A DNA stretch of 64,000 nt from NCBI RefSeq assembly GCF_030818075.1, contig NZ_JAUSZZ010000001.1:2728001-2792000 (forward strand), read 5' to 3'. Made by a program: the position numbers and the translations under genes. The stretch's first letter is position 1. Every line of letters starts with the position of its first letter. The notes below the pieces were generated by a model. It was not told the origin of the DNA. It was given only the letters and a program-made list of their open reading frames with translations, and searched no databases. Of this stretch, positions 34,543-42,842 are shown one piece after another. Origin of the DNA: Microbacterium proteolyticum. Lineage in GTDB: Bacteria; Actinomycetota; Actinomycetes; Actinomycetales; Microbacteriaceae.

Positions 34543-35591
34543 ATGCCACGCGCCCGCGCCCTCGTTCTGCCCCTCGTCCTCGCGGTCACCGCCGCCGTCC
34601 TCACCGGATGCGGCGCGTCGGAGGTCGTGCCCGATGCTTCGGCGGTCCCCGCCGGCGAGGGAGCGACGACCTACCCGCTGACGATCCAGAACTGCGGACG
34701 CGAGATCACCCTCGACGCTCCCCCCAGCCGCGTCGTCTCGCTCGATCAGGATTCGACCGAGATCCTGCTCTCCCTGGGGCTGCAAGACCGCCTCGTCGGC
34801 ACGGCCTCGTGGACCGATCCCGTGCTCGACACGCTCGCCGAGGCGAACGCCGCGGTGCCCCGCTTGTCCGACAACGCACCCTCGTACGAGGTCGTGCTCG
34901 GCACCGACCCCGACTTCGTCACCGCCTCGTTCGGTCGGCATTTCGCGCAGGGCGGGGTGGCCACCCGCGACCGGTTCACCGAGACGGGGATCGCCTCGTA
35001 CCTCTCCCCCACCGACTGCGACGGCGACGTCATGTTCAACGCCGGCGCGGACGTCGCACGACGGCGCTGACCATCGACGTGCTCTACGACGAGATCCGCG
35101 AGCTCGCACGCGTCTTCGACGTGACCGATCGCGGCGAGGCGCTGGTCGCGTCGCTGAAGGAGCGCGCCGCCGCCGCGACCGACGGCATCGACTTCGAGGG
35201 CCACTCGGTCGCCTTCTGGTTCGCCGACACGAAGACCCCGTACGTCGCCGGCGGGTTCTCCAACGCCGCGCTGCTGGCATCCACCACCGACATGACAAAC
35301 GTCTTCGCCGACCAGAGCGACGACTGGCCCGCCGTGGGCTGGGAGAGCATGGTCGCGGCCGACCCCGACGTCCTGGTGCTCGGCGACCTGCAGCGCGACC
35401 GGTTCCCCGGTGACCGCCTCGACAACAAGATCGCCTTCCTCGAGAGCGACCCGCTCACCAGCACGATGACGGCCGTGAAGAACAAGCGGTACATCGCCCT
35501 GCACGGCGCCGAGCTCAACCCCTCGATCCGCTTCGTCGACGCGCTCGACAAGATCCGCGCGTGGTGGGATGCCAACGGGAGCACGCTCTGA
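34543..35591 (+). pseudogene. ABC transporter substrate-binding lipoprotein, frameshifted
   Basis: The first 175 codons encode a FecB/BtuF-like periplasmic binding protein. It has lipobox LTGC, then PLTIQNCGREITLDAPPSRVV and TEILLSLGLQDRLVG, but hits a stop at 35068-35070. From about 35055 the family sequence continues in another frame, TALTIDVLYDEIRELARVFDV, to a stop at 35589-35591. One base seems to be missing near 35045-35060. The downstream permease and ATPase are intact. Likely ligands are Fe-siderophore, haem, cobalamin or, as sometimes annotated for this family, F420-0. It may be a real mutation or a sequencing error. Confidence 0.8.
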
Positions 35592-36643
35592 GCGCCACCG
35601 TCGTCTCGCGCGCCCGGCTCGGCCGCGGCACCGCCGGTCGCGGGGCCCTGCTCGCCGGCTTCGGTCTGGCGGTGCTCCTGGTCTCGGTCGGCGTCTCCCT
35701 GACGCTGGGACCCGCGGATGTGTCGCTGGTGAATGTGCGCGACGTGCTGCTCAACCACGTGGGGTGGGCCGACATCCCGGTCAAGGCTGCGAAGAACGCC
35801 ATCGTCTGGGAGGAACGACTCCCCCGCGCCCTCGTCGCCGCGTGCGCGGGCGCGGGCCTGGCCCTGTGCGGTGTCGTCATGCAGTCGCTGCTGCGCAACC
35901 CCCTGGCCGAGCCGTTCGTCCTGGGCGTGTCATCGGGAGCGTCGACCGGTGCGGTCGTCATCGGCGTGCTCGGGATCGGCGGCGGCGCGCTGGGGCTGTC
36001 GGGCGGCGCGTTCGTCGGCGCCCTGGTGGCGTTCGGTCTCGTCCTGCTCCTCGCTCGCTTCACCTCGGGCGGCACGTCGGGAGTCATTCTGGCCGGTGTC
36101 GCCGGCACGCAGTTCTTCTCCGCCCTCACCTCCCTGGTGGTGTTCGCCGTCGCCGACAGCGACGAGACGCGCGGCGTGATGTTCTGGTTGCTGGGCTCGC
36201 TCGAGGGCATGCGGTGGGACGACGTCGCCCTGTGTGCCGGCGTGGTGCTGGTCGGCGGAGTGATCTGCATCGCCGCCGCACGCGCACTCGACGCCTTCAC
36301 CTTCGGTGACGACGTCGCCGCCTCTCTCGGCATCCCGGTCGTTCAGACCCGGATCGGCCTGCTCGTCGTGACGGCGCTCATGACCGCGGCGCTGGTCAGC
36401 GTCGTCGGCGCGGTCGGTTTCGTCGGCCTGGTCGTGCCGCACGCGGTGCGTCTGCTCGTCGGCCAGCGTCACGCCCGGGTCGTTCCGCTCGCCGCCGTCG
36501 TGGGCGCGGTCTTCATGGTGTGGGTGGATGCCGCCACCCGCACGTTCTTCGCGCCGACGCCGCTGCCGGTGGGCGTGGGAACGGCGATCGTGGGGGTGCC
36601 GGTCTTCGTCGCCCTGCTGCTGAGACGGAGGGGCCGCGCATGA
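35588..36643 (+). CDS. FecCD-family ABC transporter permease
   Basis: The polytopic product of about 351 residues has the FecCD/BtuC pattern: RLPRALVAACAGAGLALCG, MQSLLRNPLAEPFVLGVSSGAS, and SVVGAVGFVGLVVPHAVRLL near the C-terminus. Nine or ten membrane segments are likely. The start is uncertain. A CTG at 35588 overlaps the binding-protein stop as CTGA and follows ACGGGAG. GTG codons at 35561 and 35564 would lengthen the product by nine residues. It overlaps the ATPase gene by four bases (ATGA), so these genes form one operon. Confidence 0.9.
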   Translation: MSATVVSRARLGRGTAGRGALLAGFGLAVLLVSVGVSLTLGPADVSLVNVRDVLLNHVGWADIPVKAAKNAIVWEERLPRALVAACAGAGLALCGVVMQSLLRNPLAEPFVLGVSSGASTGAVVIGVLGIGGGALGLSGGAFVGALVAFGLVLLLARFTSGGTSGVILAGVAGTQFFSALTSLVVFAVADSDETRGVMFWLLGSLEGMRWDDVALCAGVVLVGGVICIAAARALDAFTFGDDVAASLGIPVVQTRIGLLVVTALMTAALVSVVGAVGFVGLVVPHAVRLLVGQRHARVVPLAAVVGAVFMVWVDAATRTFFAPTPLPVGVGTAIVGVPVFVALLLRRRGRA

Positions 36644-37413
36644 CGCTGGAAACCCGTGAGGTGCGTTGGACGCGCGGCGGCGCGCTCGTCGTCGACGGCG
36701 TCTCGCTGCGTCCCGACGCCGGGAGCACCGTGGGCCTGCTCGGCCCGAACGGCTCGGGCAAGTCGTCACTGCTACGGCTGCTGCAGGGAGCGGCCCGCCC
36801 CGACGACGGCGACGTGCTGCTCGACGACCGTCCCCTCGCCTCCTGGCGCCGACGCGACGTCGCCCGTGCGGTGGCGGTGGTGACGCAGCACGCCGAGACC
36901 GATGCCGACATCGTCGTCCGCGACGTGGTGCGCCTCGGTCGCACGCCCCATCGACCCGTTTGGGGCGGGTCCACCACGGGCGATGAGCAGGCGGTCGACG
37001 CCGCGCTCGAGCGCGTGGGCCTGACCGACAAAGCCGATCGCCTCTGGCACACGCTCTCGGGCGGCGAGCGCCAGCGGGCGCAGATCGCCCGCGCCCTCGC
37101 GCAGGAACCGCGCGAGCTGCTGCTGGACGAACCGACGAACCATCTCGACATCCGCCACCAGCTCGAGATCCTCGCGCTGGTCTCCGCCCTGCCCGTGACG
37201 AGCGTGATCGCCCTGCACGACCTCAACCTCGCCGCGACCTACTGCGACACCGTGCTCGTTCTGCGAGAGGGGGCGGTGGTGGCGGCCGGAGCGCCCGCCG
37301 ACGTGCTCACTCCCGCCCTGATCGCCGACGTCTACGGCGTGCGGGCACGCGTGTTCCCGGATGCCGAGTCGAAGCGCGCGACCATCCTCTTCGACGGACC
37401 GCTGGCGCACTGA
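36640..37413 (+). CDS. ABC transporter ATP-binding protein (FecE/BtuD type)
   Basis: The 257-residue ATPase has Walker A GPNGSGKSSLLRLL, signature HTLSGGERQRAQIARAL, Walker B ELLLDEPTNHLD and the switch His in VIALHDLNLAA. It would energise the FecCD-type permease upstream. Sequence alone does not separate siderophore, cobalamin, haem or F420-0 transport. The DtxR-like box upstream favours iron. ATG 36640 overlaps the permease stop. Confidence 0.92.
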   Translation: MTLETREVRWTRGGALVVDGVSLRPDAGSTVGLLGPNGSGKSSLLRLLQGAARPDDGDVLLDDRPLASWRRRDVARAVAVVTQHAETDADIVVRDVVRLGRTPHRPVWGGSTTGDEQAVDAALERVGLTDKADRLWHTLSGGERQRAQIARALAQEPRELLLDEPTNHLDIRHQLEILALVSALPVTSVIALHDLNLAATYCDTVLVLREGAVVAAGAPADVLTPALIADVYGVRARVFPDAESKRATILFDGPLAH

Positions 37414-37760
37414 GCGGTCGGTGGACGCCGAGAGTCGTCCGCGTCCCCGCATCGCGACGGCGGGGCCGCGCCTGCTGACGGGGCCTCGATGCGTGAGGGG
37501 GCCGCGCCTCCTGACGGGGCCGCGCCTGCGGACGGGGCCCCGACGCGTGACGGAGCCGAAAGACTCGCCCCCCGACGCGTGACGGGACGCCAATGCCTCC
37601 ACCGGCCGGAGTCATCGCCGTGGAGACGCCCGTCGCGGCGTCACAGCCGCCGGACGCGACAGCCCCCGGCATCCGCTACCGCTGAGCGATATGCCTGAGC
37701 CCGGCGTTTCAGACCGTGACATCGATACCCGTCCGCCCGAGGGAGAGGACTTCCTCCGCG
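37414..37760. other. Intergenic region with 18-bp tandem repeats
   Basis: This 347-base gap between the convergent ATPase and lipoprotein genes carries the 18-bp repeats listed next. The rest (37583-37760) shows no ORF with a sensible start and no clear terminator. Confidence 0.6.
37461..37582. repeat. 18-bp tandem repeat, five regular units plus remnants
   Basis: Five units of exactly 18 bases start at 37461, 37479, 37497, 37515 and 37533, each close to CGGGGCCGCGCCTGCTGA. Two degenerate units follow to 37582. Units alternate between GCGCCTGC- and CGATGCGTGA-type second halves. As 18 is a multiple of three, either strand stays open as a hexapeptide repeat, but no start or binding site supports translation. 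Confidence 0.85.
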
Positions 37761-38180
37761 TCAGTACTCGACGACGGTGATGGTGAACGCGACCGTTCGA
37801 CCGTCGGGGCCCGTCACCGTGGCATCCGTCGTCCCGATGTCGCGCACGATGAATCCCGGACGGAAGACGGCGCCCTCCGACGGGCCGCCGGGCGAGAACT
37901 CGGCGATCGCCACGTCGGCGGTGGTGCCCATCCACTCCGCCTCGGTCCCGTCGGGAACGGCCAGCACCAGCGACGTGCCCCGGATGACGCGCACGTCGGT
38001 CCCGTCGAGGTCGGCCGGCACGACCGTCGTGGGCGGAAGCATCTGGTCCATCGGGGTGGCTGACGGAGTGGACGACGGGACAGTCGCTCCGGTGGGCGCG
38101 GTTTCGCTCACTGTCGGCGTGCAGCCGGCGACCATCAGCGGCAGGGCCACGGCGGCGGCGACGGCGATGGTGCGCTTCAC
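37761..38180 (-). CDS. Putative lipoprotein of unknown function
   Basis: The 139-residue product begins MKRTIAVAAAVALPLMVAGC, a textbook lipoprotein signal with lipobox VAGC and Cys at residue 20. A Thr/Ser/Pro-rich linker (about 21-50) precedes a compact beta-rich domain of about 85 residues ending TVAFTITVVEY. I do not recognise the family. It is a single gene on the minus strand, downstream of repeats and upstream of the 68-residue ORF by about 110 bases. Confidence 0.75.
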   Translation of the reverse strand: MKRTIAVAAAVALPLMVAGCTPTVSETAPTGATVPSSTPSATPMDQMLPPTTVVPADLDGTDVRVIRGTSLVLAVPDGTEAEWMGTTADVAIAEFSPGGPSEGAVFRPGFIVRDIGTTDATVTGPDGRTVAFTITVVEY

Positions 38181-38289
38181 GATGACCTTCTTCCCCGGCG
38201 GGCGGGTATCGCCCCGCTCGCTGCTCGGATGCTATCCCGCCCGGGCGTTCCCTCACGGGAGCCGAGGCGTGTCGCTCCCGCGGAGGCGG

Positions 38290-38496
38290 TCAGTCGCTGT
38301 CCGAGGTCGGCGCCTCGCCGTCGAGGGGGATCTCGACGGAGGTCGTCGAGGAAGCGACGAGTCCGAGCAGGCCCGTGGGGGTCGCGGTGGGCTCGTCGTC
38401 GGGAAGCAGCTCGGCCGAGGTGCGCGCCCGGAGCGGTTCGCCGGGCAGACCCGCCCACTCGCTCGGTTCCTCGGGCCGTTGAACGAAGAGTCCCAT
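38290..38496 (-). CDS. Small conserved-looking hypothetical protein (68 residues)
   Basis: The ORF begins MGLFVQRPEEPSEWAGLPGEPL, a start I associate with short hypothetical proteins of related genera, and ends in an acidic ETP/TSD tail. There is no membrane segment or cysteine. It lies 51 bases downstream of the ABC ATPase gene on the same strand. The function is unknown. Confidence 0.55.
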   Translation of the reverse strand: MGLFVQRPEEPSEWAGLPGEPLRARTSAELLPDDEPTATPTGLLGLVASSTTSVEIPLDGEAPTSDSD

Positions 38497-38547
38497 GCAG
38501 CCATTGTGCCTCGGCCGCCTGCTCGCCGGCGGGCGGCGGCATCCGCG

Positions 38548-39516
38548 TCACGACTCCCGCTCACCGAACAGGACGGGACCCCGCACCGCCACGCCGACCG
38601 ATTCCTGCACGCGTGGGAGCGTCGCGTACCCGGACACCTCCACCGTCAGGCTCCCGCCGCCGTCGAGGACCACGTCCACCGAAGCGCGCGCGCCCTCGTC
38701 GCGCACGGCCCGCACGCGCGCCCGCACGGCCGCGGAGGGGTCGAGCACGAGCTGCTCCGGGCGCACCTGGCCGCCATGCCCCTTCCGGAGGGCGCTCGGC
38801 ACCGGCACGAGATCGCCCGTCAGCGCCGCGACCTCCGGCGACGCCGGTGCGCGGTAGATCGCCGCGGGTGTCGCGAGCTGCGCCACCCGCCCGTCGTGGA
38901 ACGCGGCGACCCTGTCGCCGGAGGCGAAAGCCTCGGCACGGTCGTGCGTGATGAGCACCGCGGCGACGCCCGCGTCGCGCAACAGGGCCAGGACGCTCTC
39001 GCGCACGCCCGCGCGCAGACCCGCGTCCAGGGCGTTGAACGGCTCGTCGAGCAGCACGACCGTCGGCTGCGGCGCGAGCGCACGCGCCACGGCCACACGT
39101 TGCCGCTGTCCACCCGATAACTCGTGCGGCATCCGGTGGGCGAGGTTCTCGAGCCGCACCAGGGCGAGCAGACGCCGCACGTCGGGATTCTCCGCCGCGC
39201 GCCGCGCCGGCACACCGCGGAGGCCGTAGGCGATGTTGGCTGCCACGGTCAGCCCCGGGAACAGCGCGCCCTCCTGCGCGACGAGTCCCACGCGTCGACG
39301 GTGGGCGGGCACGGCGGTGATGTCGCGGCCTCCCGACACGACGCGTCCGGAGGCGATCGGATGCAGCCCGGCGATCATGCGCAGGAGCGTCGTCTTGCCG
39401 CTCCCCGACGGCCCCAGCACCGACACGATCTCTCCGCGATCGACGTGCAGATCCACGTCGCGCACCACGGTGTCGGCGCCGTAGCCTCCGGAAACGGCGT
39501 GAAGGTCGAGGGTCAT
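38548..39516 (-). CDS. Ferric iron ABC transporter ATP-binding protein (FbpC-like)
   Basis: The 322-residue ATPase has Walker A GPSGSGKTTLLRMIAG, signature HELSGGQRQRVAVARAL, Walker B VVLLDEPFNALD and the His switch LITHDRAEAF, followed by a C-terminal TOBE-like regulatory domain (about 240-322). This is the FbpC/PotA arrangement. It is the last gene of a three-gene iron importer. Its ATG overlaps the permease stop by four bases. Confidence 0.92.
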   Translation of the reverse strand: MTLDLHAVSGGYGADTVVRDVDLHVDRGEIVSVLGPSGSGKTTLLRMIAGLHPIASGRVVSGGRDITAVPAHRRRVGLVAQEGALFPGLTVAANIAYGLRGVPARRAAENPDVRRLLALVRLENLAHRMPHELSGGQRQRVAVARALAPQPTVVLLDEPFNALDAGLRAGVRESVLALLRDAGVAAVLITHDRAEAFASGDRVAAFHDGRVAQLATPAAIYRAPASPEVAALTGDLVPVPSALRKGHGGQVRPEQLVLDPSAAVRARVRAVRDEGARASVDVVLDGGGSLTVEVSGYATLPRVQESVGVAVRGPVLFGERES

Positions 39517-41078
39517 CGCGAGTCCTCCCCGATCGAACGGATGCCGCGGGCGACGGCGAGCGCCGGAACCAGCCCGACGAGGATGAGCAGCAGGGCGGGC
39601 AGGGCCGCCGCGCCGTAAGCGCCCACGCTCGTCGCACGCCACAACTCGGTGGCGAGCGTGTCGACGCCGATGGGTCGCAGCAGCAGGGTGGCGGGCAGTT
39701 CTTTCATCACCGCGGCCCAGACGAGCACGCCGCCGGCGAGCACGCCGGGTGCCGCGAGCGGCAGGGTGACGCGGGCGAAGACGCGGGGCGGCGGGTCGCC
39801 CAGGCTCAGCGCGGCGTCTTCGAGGTCGGGCCGAACCGCCGCGACCGCCGACCGTGCCGACCCGACCGCCTTGGGCAGGAACAGCACGACGTACGCCGCG
39901 ATGAGCGCGGTGGGTCCCTGGTAGGCGCCCGGCGCGACGGCCACGGTCAACGACACGAGGGCCAGCGCCACCACCAGCCCCGGTATCGCGTGGCCGACGG
40001 AGGTGATCGCCTCGAGCACCGCCACGAAGCGCCCCCGTCGGCGGGCGGCGAGCCACGCGATCGGGAGGGCGGCCACGACGGTGACGCCTGCAGCGGTCAC
40101 CCCGAGCGCCAGGGTCGTCGCGGTGGCGACGGCGAGGTCGTCGACGCCCGAGACGTACCGGTCGGCCCGGGGCAGGCGCGCCGCGAGGGCGGCCGGCGGA
40201 ACGACGACGGATGCCACTGTCACCGTCGCGAGCGCCGCCGTCACCGCTGCCGTGGCGAAGGGGCCGAGATGGCGCCGCGCCGCGTCGACGACCCGGCCCC
40301 GCGCGTGTCGGGGCGACCGGCGCCGCAGGGCCCCCTCGGCGACGACGCACGCCACGGCCAGCCCCGCGAGCACCAGCGCCATCGCCGCGGACAGCGATCG
40401 GTCGAAGCCGCCGGCGAATTGGGCGTAGATACCGGTCGTGAGGGTGTCCACGCGCAGCAGCGCCGGGGCGCCGAAGTCCGACAGCGCGTAGAGCGCGACG
40501 AGCAGGGTGCCGGCGAGGGCCGCCGGCAGCACCTGCGGCAGGGTCGCCGTGACGAATGCCGCCCCCGGCGAGCGCCCGAGCGAGACCGCGGCATCCGCCA
40601 CCGCCTGATCGGCGCGCACGAAGGCGGCCATCGTCGGCACCGTCACGTAGGGAGCGGTCGACAGCACGAGCACCCCCACGAGCGGACCGATGCCGGACAG
40701 GCCGGGAACGAGCCCCATCCAGCCGAACGCGGCGACGAAACTCGGAACCGCCAGCGGCAGGCACGCGGCGACGCGCCAGACTCCGCCCCACGGGAGTGCG
40801 ACTCGCGTGAGCGTCCACGCCGTCGCGACGCCCAGGAGGAACGCCCCGGCGCTCGTCGCCAGCGTGACCACGATGCTCGTCGACAGCAGCTCCAGCGTGC
40901 GAGGCCGCAGCAGCACCGGCGCGAGACGCGCCGGATCGGCCGTCATCGCGCGCACGAGCAGATGAAGCAGCGGTGCCGCCGCGGCGAAGGCGACGACGAC
41001 CGCGGCGCACAGCAGCGCCGGGGTACCCGCGCGAAAGGCACGGGCACCCCGGCGCGCGGGGAGGGCACGCAGAGTCAG
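39513..41078 (-). CDS. Ferric iron ABC transporter permease (FbpB-like, fused two-domain)
   Basis: This 521-residue permease contains two fused six-helix halves (about 25-255 and 290-515), each with an EAA-like loop: DAAVSLGRSPGAAFVTATLP and DAALSLGDPPPRVFARVTLP. That is the FbpB/AfuB layout. No ATG or GTG occurs near the 5' end in this frame. The best start is CTG at 41078, which overlaps the binding-protein stop (CTGA). An internal GTG further on would delete the first membrane segment. Confidence 0.9.
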   Translation of the reverse strand: MTLRALPARRGARAFRAGTPALLCAAVVVAFAAAAPLLHLLVRAMTADPARLAPVLLRPRTLELLSTSIVVTLATSAGAFLLGVATAWTLTRVALPWGGVWRVAACLPLAVPSFVAAFGWMGLVPGLSGIGPLVGVLVLSTAPYVTVPTMAAFVRADQAVADAAVSLGRSPGAAFVTATLPQVLPAALAGTLLVALYALSDFGAPALLRVDTLTTGIYAQFAGGFDRSLSAAMALVLAGLAVACVVAEGALRRRSPRHARGRVVDAARRHLGPFATAAVTAALATVTVASVVVPPAALAARLPRADRYVSGVDDLAVATATTLALGVTAAGVTVVAALPIAWLAARRRGRFVAVLEAITSVGHAIPGLVVALALVSLTVAVAPGAYQGPTALIAAYVVLFLPKAVGSARSAVAAVRPDLEDAALSLGDPPPRVFARVTLPLAAPGVLAGGVLVWAAVMKELPATLLLRPIGVDTLATELWRATSVGAYGAAALPALLLILVGLVPALAVARGIRSIGEDSR

Positions 41079-42115
41079 AGCAGGCCTGTCGCCGTGAGCA
41101 GGTCGACGGTCTGCTGCACCGACGAGAGCTGAGCGAGGTCGATGTCGACACCGCCGAGCTCGTCGAGGGCCGGCACACCCGCCGGGGCTGCGACGCCGTC
41201 GACGAGCGGGTACTCGAAGGTCTCGGTCGCGAAGTACTCCTGCGCGGGGGTCGAGACGAGGAACTCCACGAACTCCCGAGCCGCGCTCGACTCGGAGCTG
41301 CCCGCGAGGATCCCCGCGCCGGTGACGTTGACGAGGGCCGAGACCGATCCGGGCTCGCCGAACTTCAGCTGGGCCCGCAGGGTGGTGGGGTCCTGCTCGG
41401 ACCGCGCCCAGTAGTAGTGGTTGATCAGGCCGAGGGGTACCGCCCCGGTGTTGACGGCCTCGAGGATCTCGCCGTTCTTCGCGTACCGCTGCACGCCGTT
41501 CGCGACCATGGCCTCGACCCACTCGCTCGCTCGGTCCTCGCCTTCGGCGACGCGCATCGCGGTCACGAACGCCTGGAAGGACGCGTTCGAGGGGGCGACG
41601 GCGACCTTGCCGTTCCACTCCGGCTTCGTCAGCTCCCACACGTCGGCGGGGATCTCCTCCGCGGTGTAGCTCTGGCTGTCGTACGCGATGACGCGTGCGC
41701 GGCCGGTCAGACCCACCCAGGAGCCGTCGGTCGAGGTGTACTCCGCGGGGACGGCCGAGGTGATCCCGGTGGGCAGCGTCGCCAGCAGGCCCGCGGCATC
41801 CAGTGCTCCGAGCGAACCGGAGTCCTGCGACAGGAAGACCTGGGCGGGAGTGCGCTCGCCCTCCTCGAGGATCTGGGCGGCGAGTTCGGTGGATCCGGCA
41901 TATCGCACCTCGACATCGATACCCGAGCTCTCCTCGAACTGCTCGATGAGGGGGGCGACGAGTTCTTCGTCACGACCCGAGTACACCGTGAGCGTACGCT
42001 CCTGGGCGGCGTCCGCGTCGGCGGGCGAGGGTGCGGCCCCCGAGCAGGAAGAAAGGGCGAGGGCGCTCACGAGGGCGAGCGCCAGGGCGCCGGTGACGGC
42101 GGTGATGCGGGGCAT
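41075..42115 (-). CDS. Ferric iron ABC transporter substrate-binding lipoprotein (FbpA-like)
   Basis: The 346-residue protein has lipobox LSSC (Cys about 24) and the FbpA/FutA pattern LTVYSGRDEELVAPLIEQFEESSGIDVEVRYAGS, with NHYYWAR later supplying the paired tyrosines that usually bind ferric iron. It would capture Fe3+ outside the membrane. It heads the operon and follows a DtxR-like box by 42 bases, which suggests iron repression. Confidence 0.94.
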   Translation of the reverse strand: MPRITAVTGALALALVSALALSSCSGAAPSPADADAAQERTLTVYSGRDEELVAPLIEQFEESSGIDVEVRYAGSTELAAQILEEGERTPAQVFLSQDSGSLGALDAAGLLATLPTGITSAVPAEYTSTDGSWVGLTGRARVIAYDSQSYTAEEIPADVWELTKPEWNGKVAVAPSNASFQAFVTAMRVAEGEDRASEWVEAMVANGVQRYAKNGEILEAVNTGAVPLGLINHYYWARSEQDPTTLRAQLKFGEPGSVSALVNVTGAGILAGSSESSAAREFVEFLVSTPAQEYFATETFEYPLVDGVAAPAGVPALDELGGVDIDLAQLSSVQQTVDLLTATGLL

Positions 42116-42156
42116 GGGGGCTCCTGTGATGGACGGTTCGGATCGTCGCGACGTCC

Positions 42157-42175
42157 TGAGGTTAGCCTTACCTTT
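42157..42175. promoter_or_regulatory. DtxR/IdeR-like box upstream of the Fbp operon
   Basis: TGAGGTTAGCCTTACCTTT matches the DtxR consensus at 15 of 19 positions by my alignment and is partly palindromic. It lies between the divergent binding-protein gene (42 bases) and response-regulator gene (32 bases), so it could act on both. Confidence 0.6.
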
Positions 42176-42206
42176 GCGGCTTTCCTCCCCCTAAACTGAG
42201 GGGGTC

Positions 42207-42842
42207 ATGACGCCGTCCGCCGCCACCGACACCCCGTTGCGGGTGCTCGTGATCGACGACCACCGCGTCTTCACCGACCTCCTCGCGTTCGCCCTGGATG
42301 CCGCGGCCGACACCGTCTGCGTCGGCACCGCCGCGACCCTCGTGGAGGGGCTCCGCAAGGCCGAAGCGCTGTCTGTCGACGTCATCGTGCTCGATGTGAG
42401 CATCGGGGACGACGACGGCGTGACGGCGATCCCCGATCTGCGCGAACGGTGTCCCGGCGCGCGCATCCTCGTGCTCACCGCGCACCCGATCGCGGCGGGG
42501 GCGGATGCCGCGCGCGCCCTCGGCGCCTGCGGGTACCTCGCGAAGGACACGCGTCTGGACGATCTGCTCGTCGCCCTGCGCACCGCGACGGCCGCGCGAC
42601 CCGCGGTGGCACCGGGCCTGGTCCGTACGCCGGTCGACGACCTCACCCCGCGTGAGCGCGAGGTCTTGACCCTGCTGTGCGAGGGCCGCCGTCCGGCCGA
42701 CATCGCCCGTCATCTCAGCCTGTCGCCGCACACCGTTCGCGACCACGTCAAGACACTCCGTCGTTCACTCGGTGTGCGGTCGCAGCTCGAGGTGGTCGCT
42801 CGCGCCCGCGCTCTCGGACTCGGTGCGCGGGGCGGGCGGTGA
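42207..42842 (+). CDS. LuxR-family response regulator
   Basis: The 211-residue regulator has a receiver domain (about 10-125) with the acidic pair in VIDDHRVF, phospho-acceptor Asp at about residue 63 in VIVLDVSI and Lys in YLAKDTRL. It also has a LuxR/NarL HTH (about 145-205), LTPREREVLTLLCEGRRPADIARHL. The start of the kinase gene overlaps its stop (GTGA). It is divergent from the iron transporter. Confidence 0.93.
   Translation: MTPSAATDTPLRVLVIDDHRVFTDLLAFALDAAADTVCVGTAATLVEGLRKAEALSVDVIVLDVSIGDDDGVTAIPDLRERCPGARILVLTAHPIAAGADAARALGACGYLAKDTRLDDLLVALRTATAARPAVAPGLVRTPVDDLTPREREVLTLLCEGRRPADIARHLSLSPHTVRDHVKTLRRSLGVRSQLEVVARARALGLGARGGR

Noticed and set aside
39513..41639. A 708-codon extended iron permease
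   Set aside because: The N-terminal 187 codons are the binding-protein gene in another frame. The permease needs only the part from about 41078.
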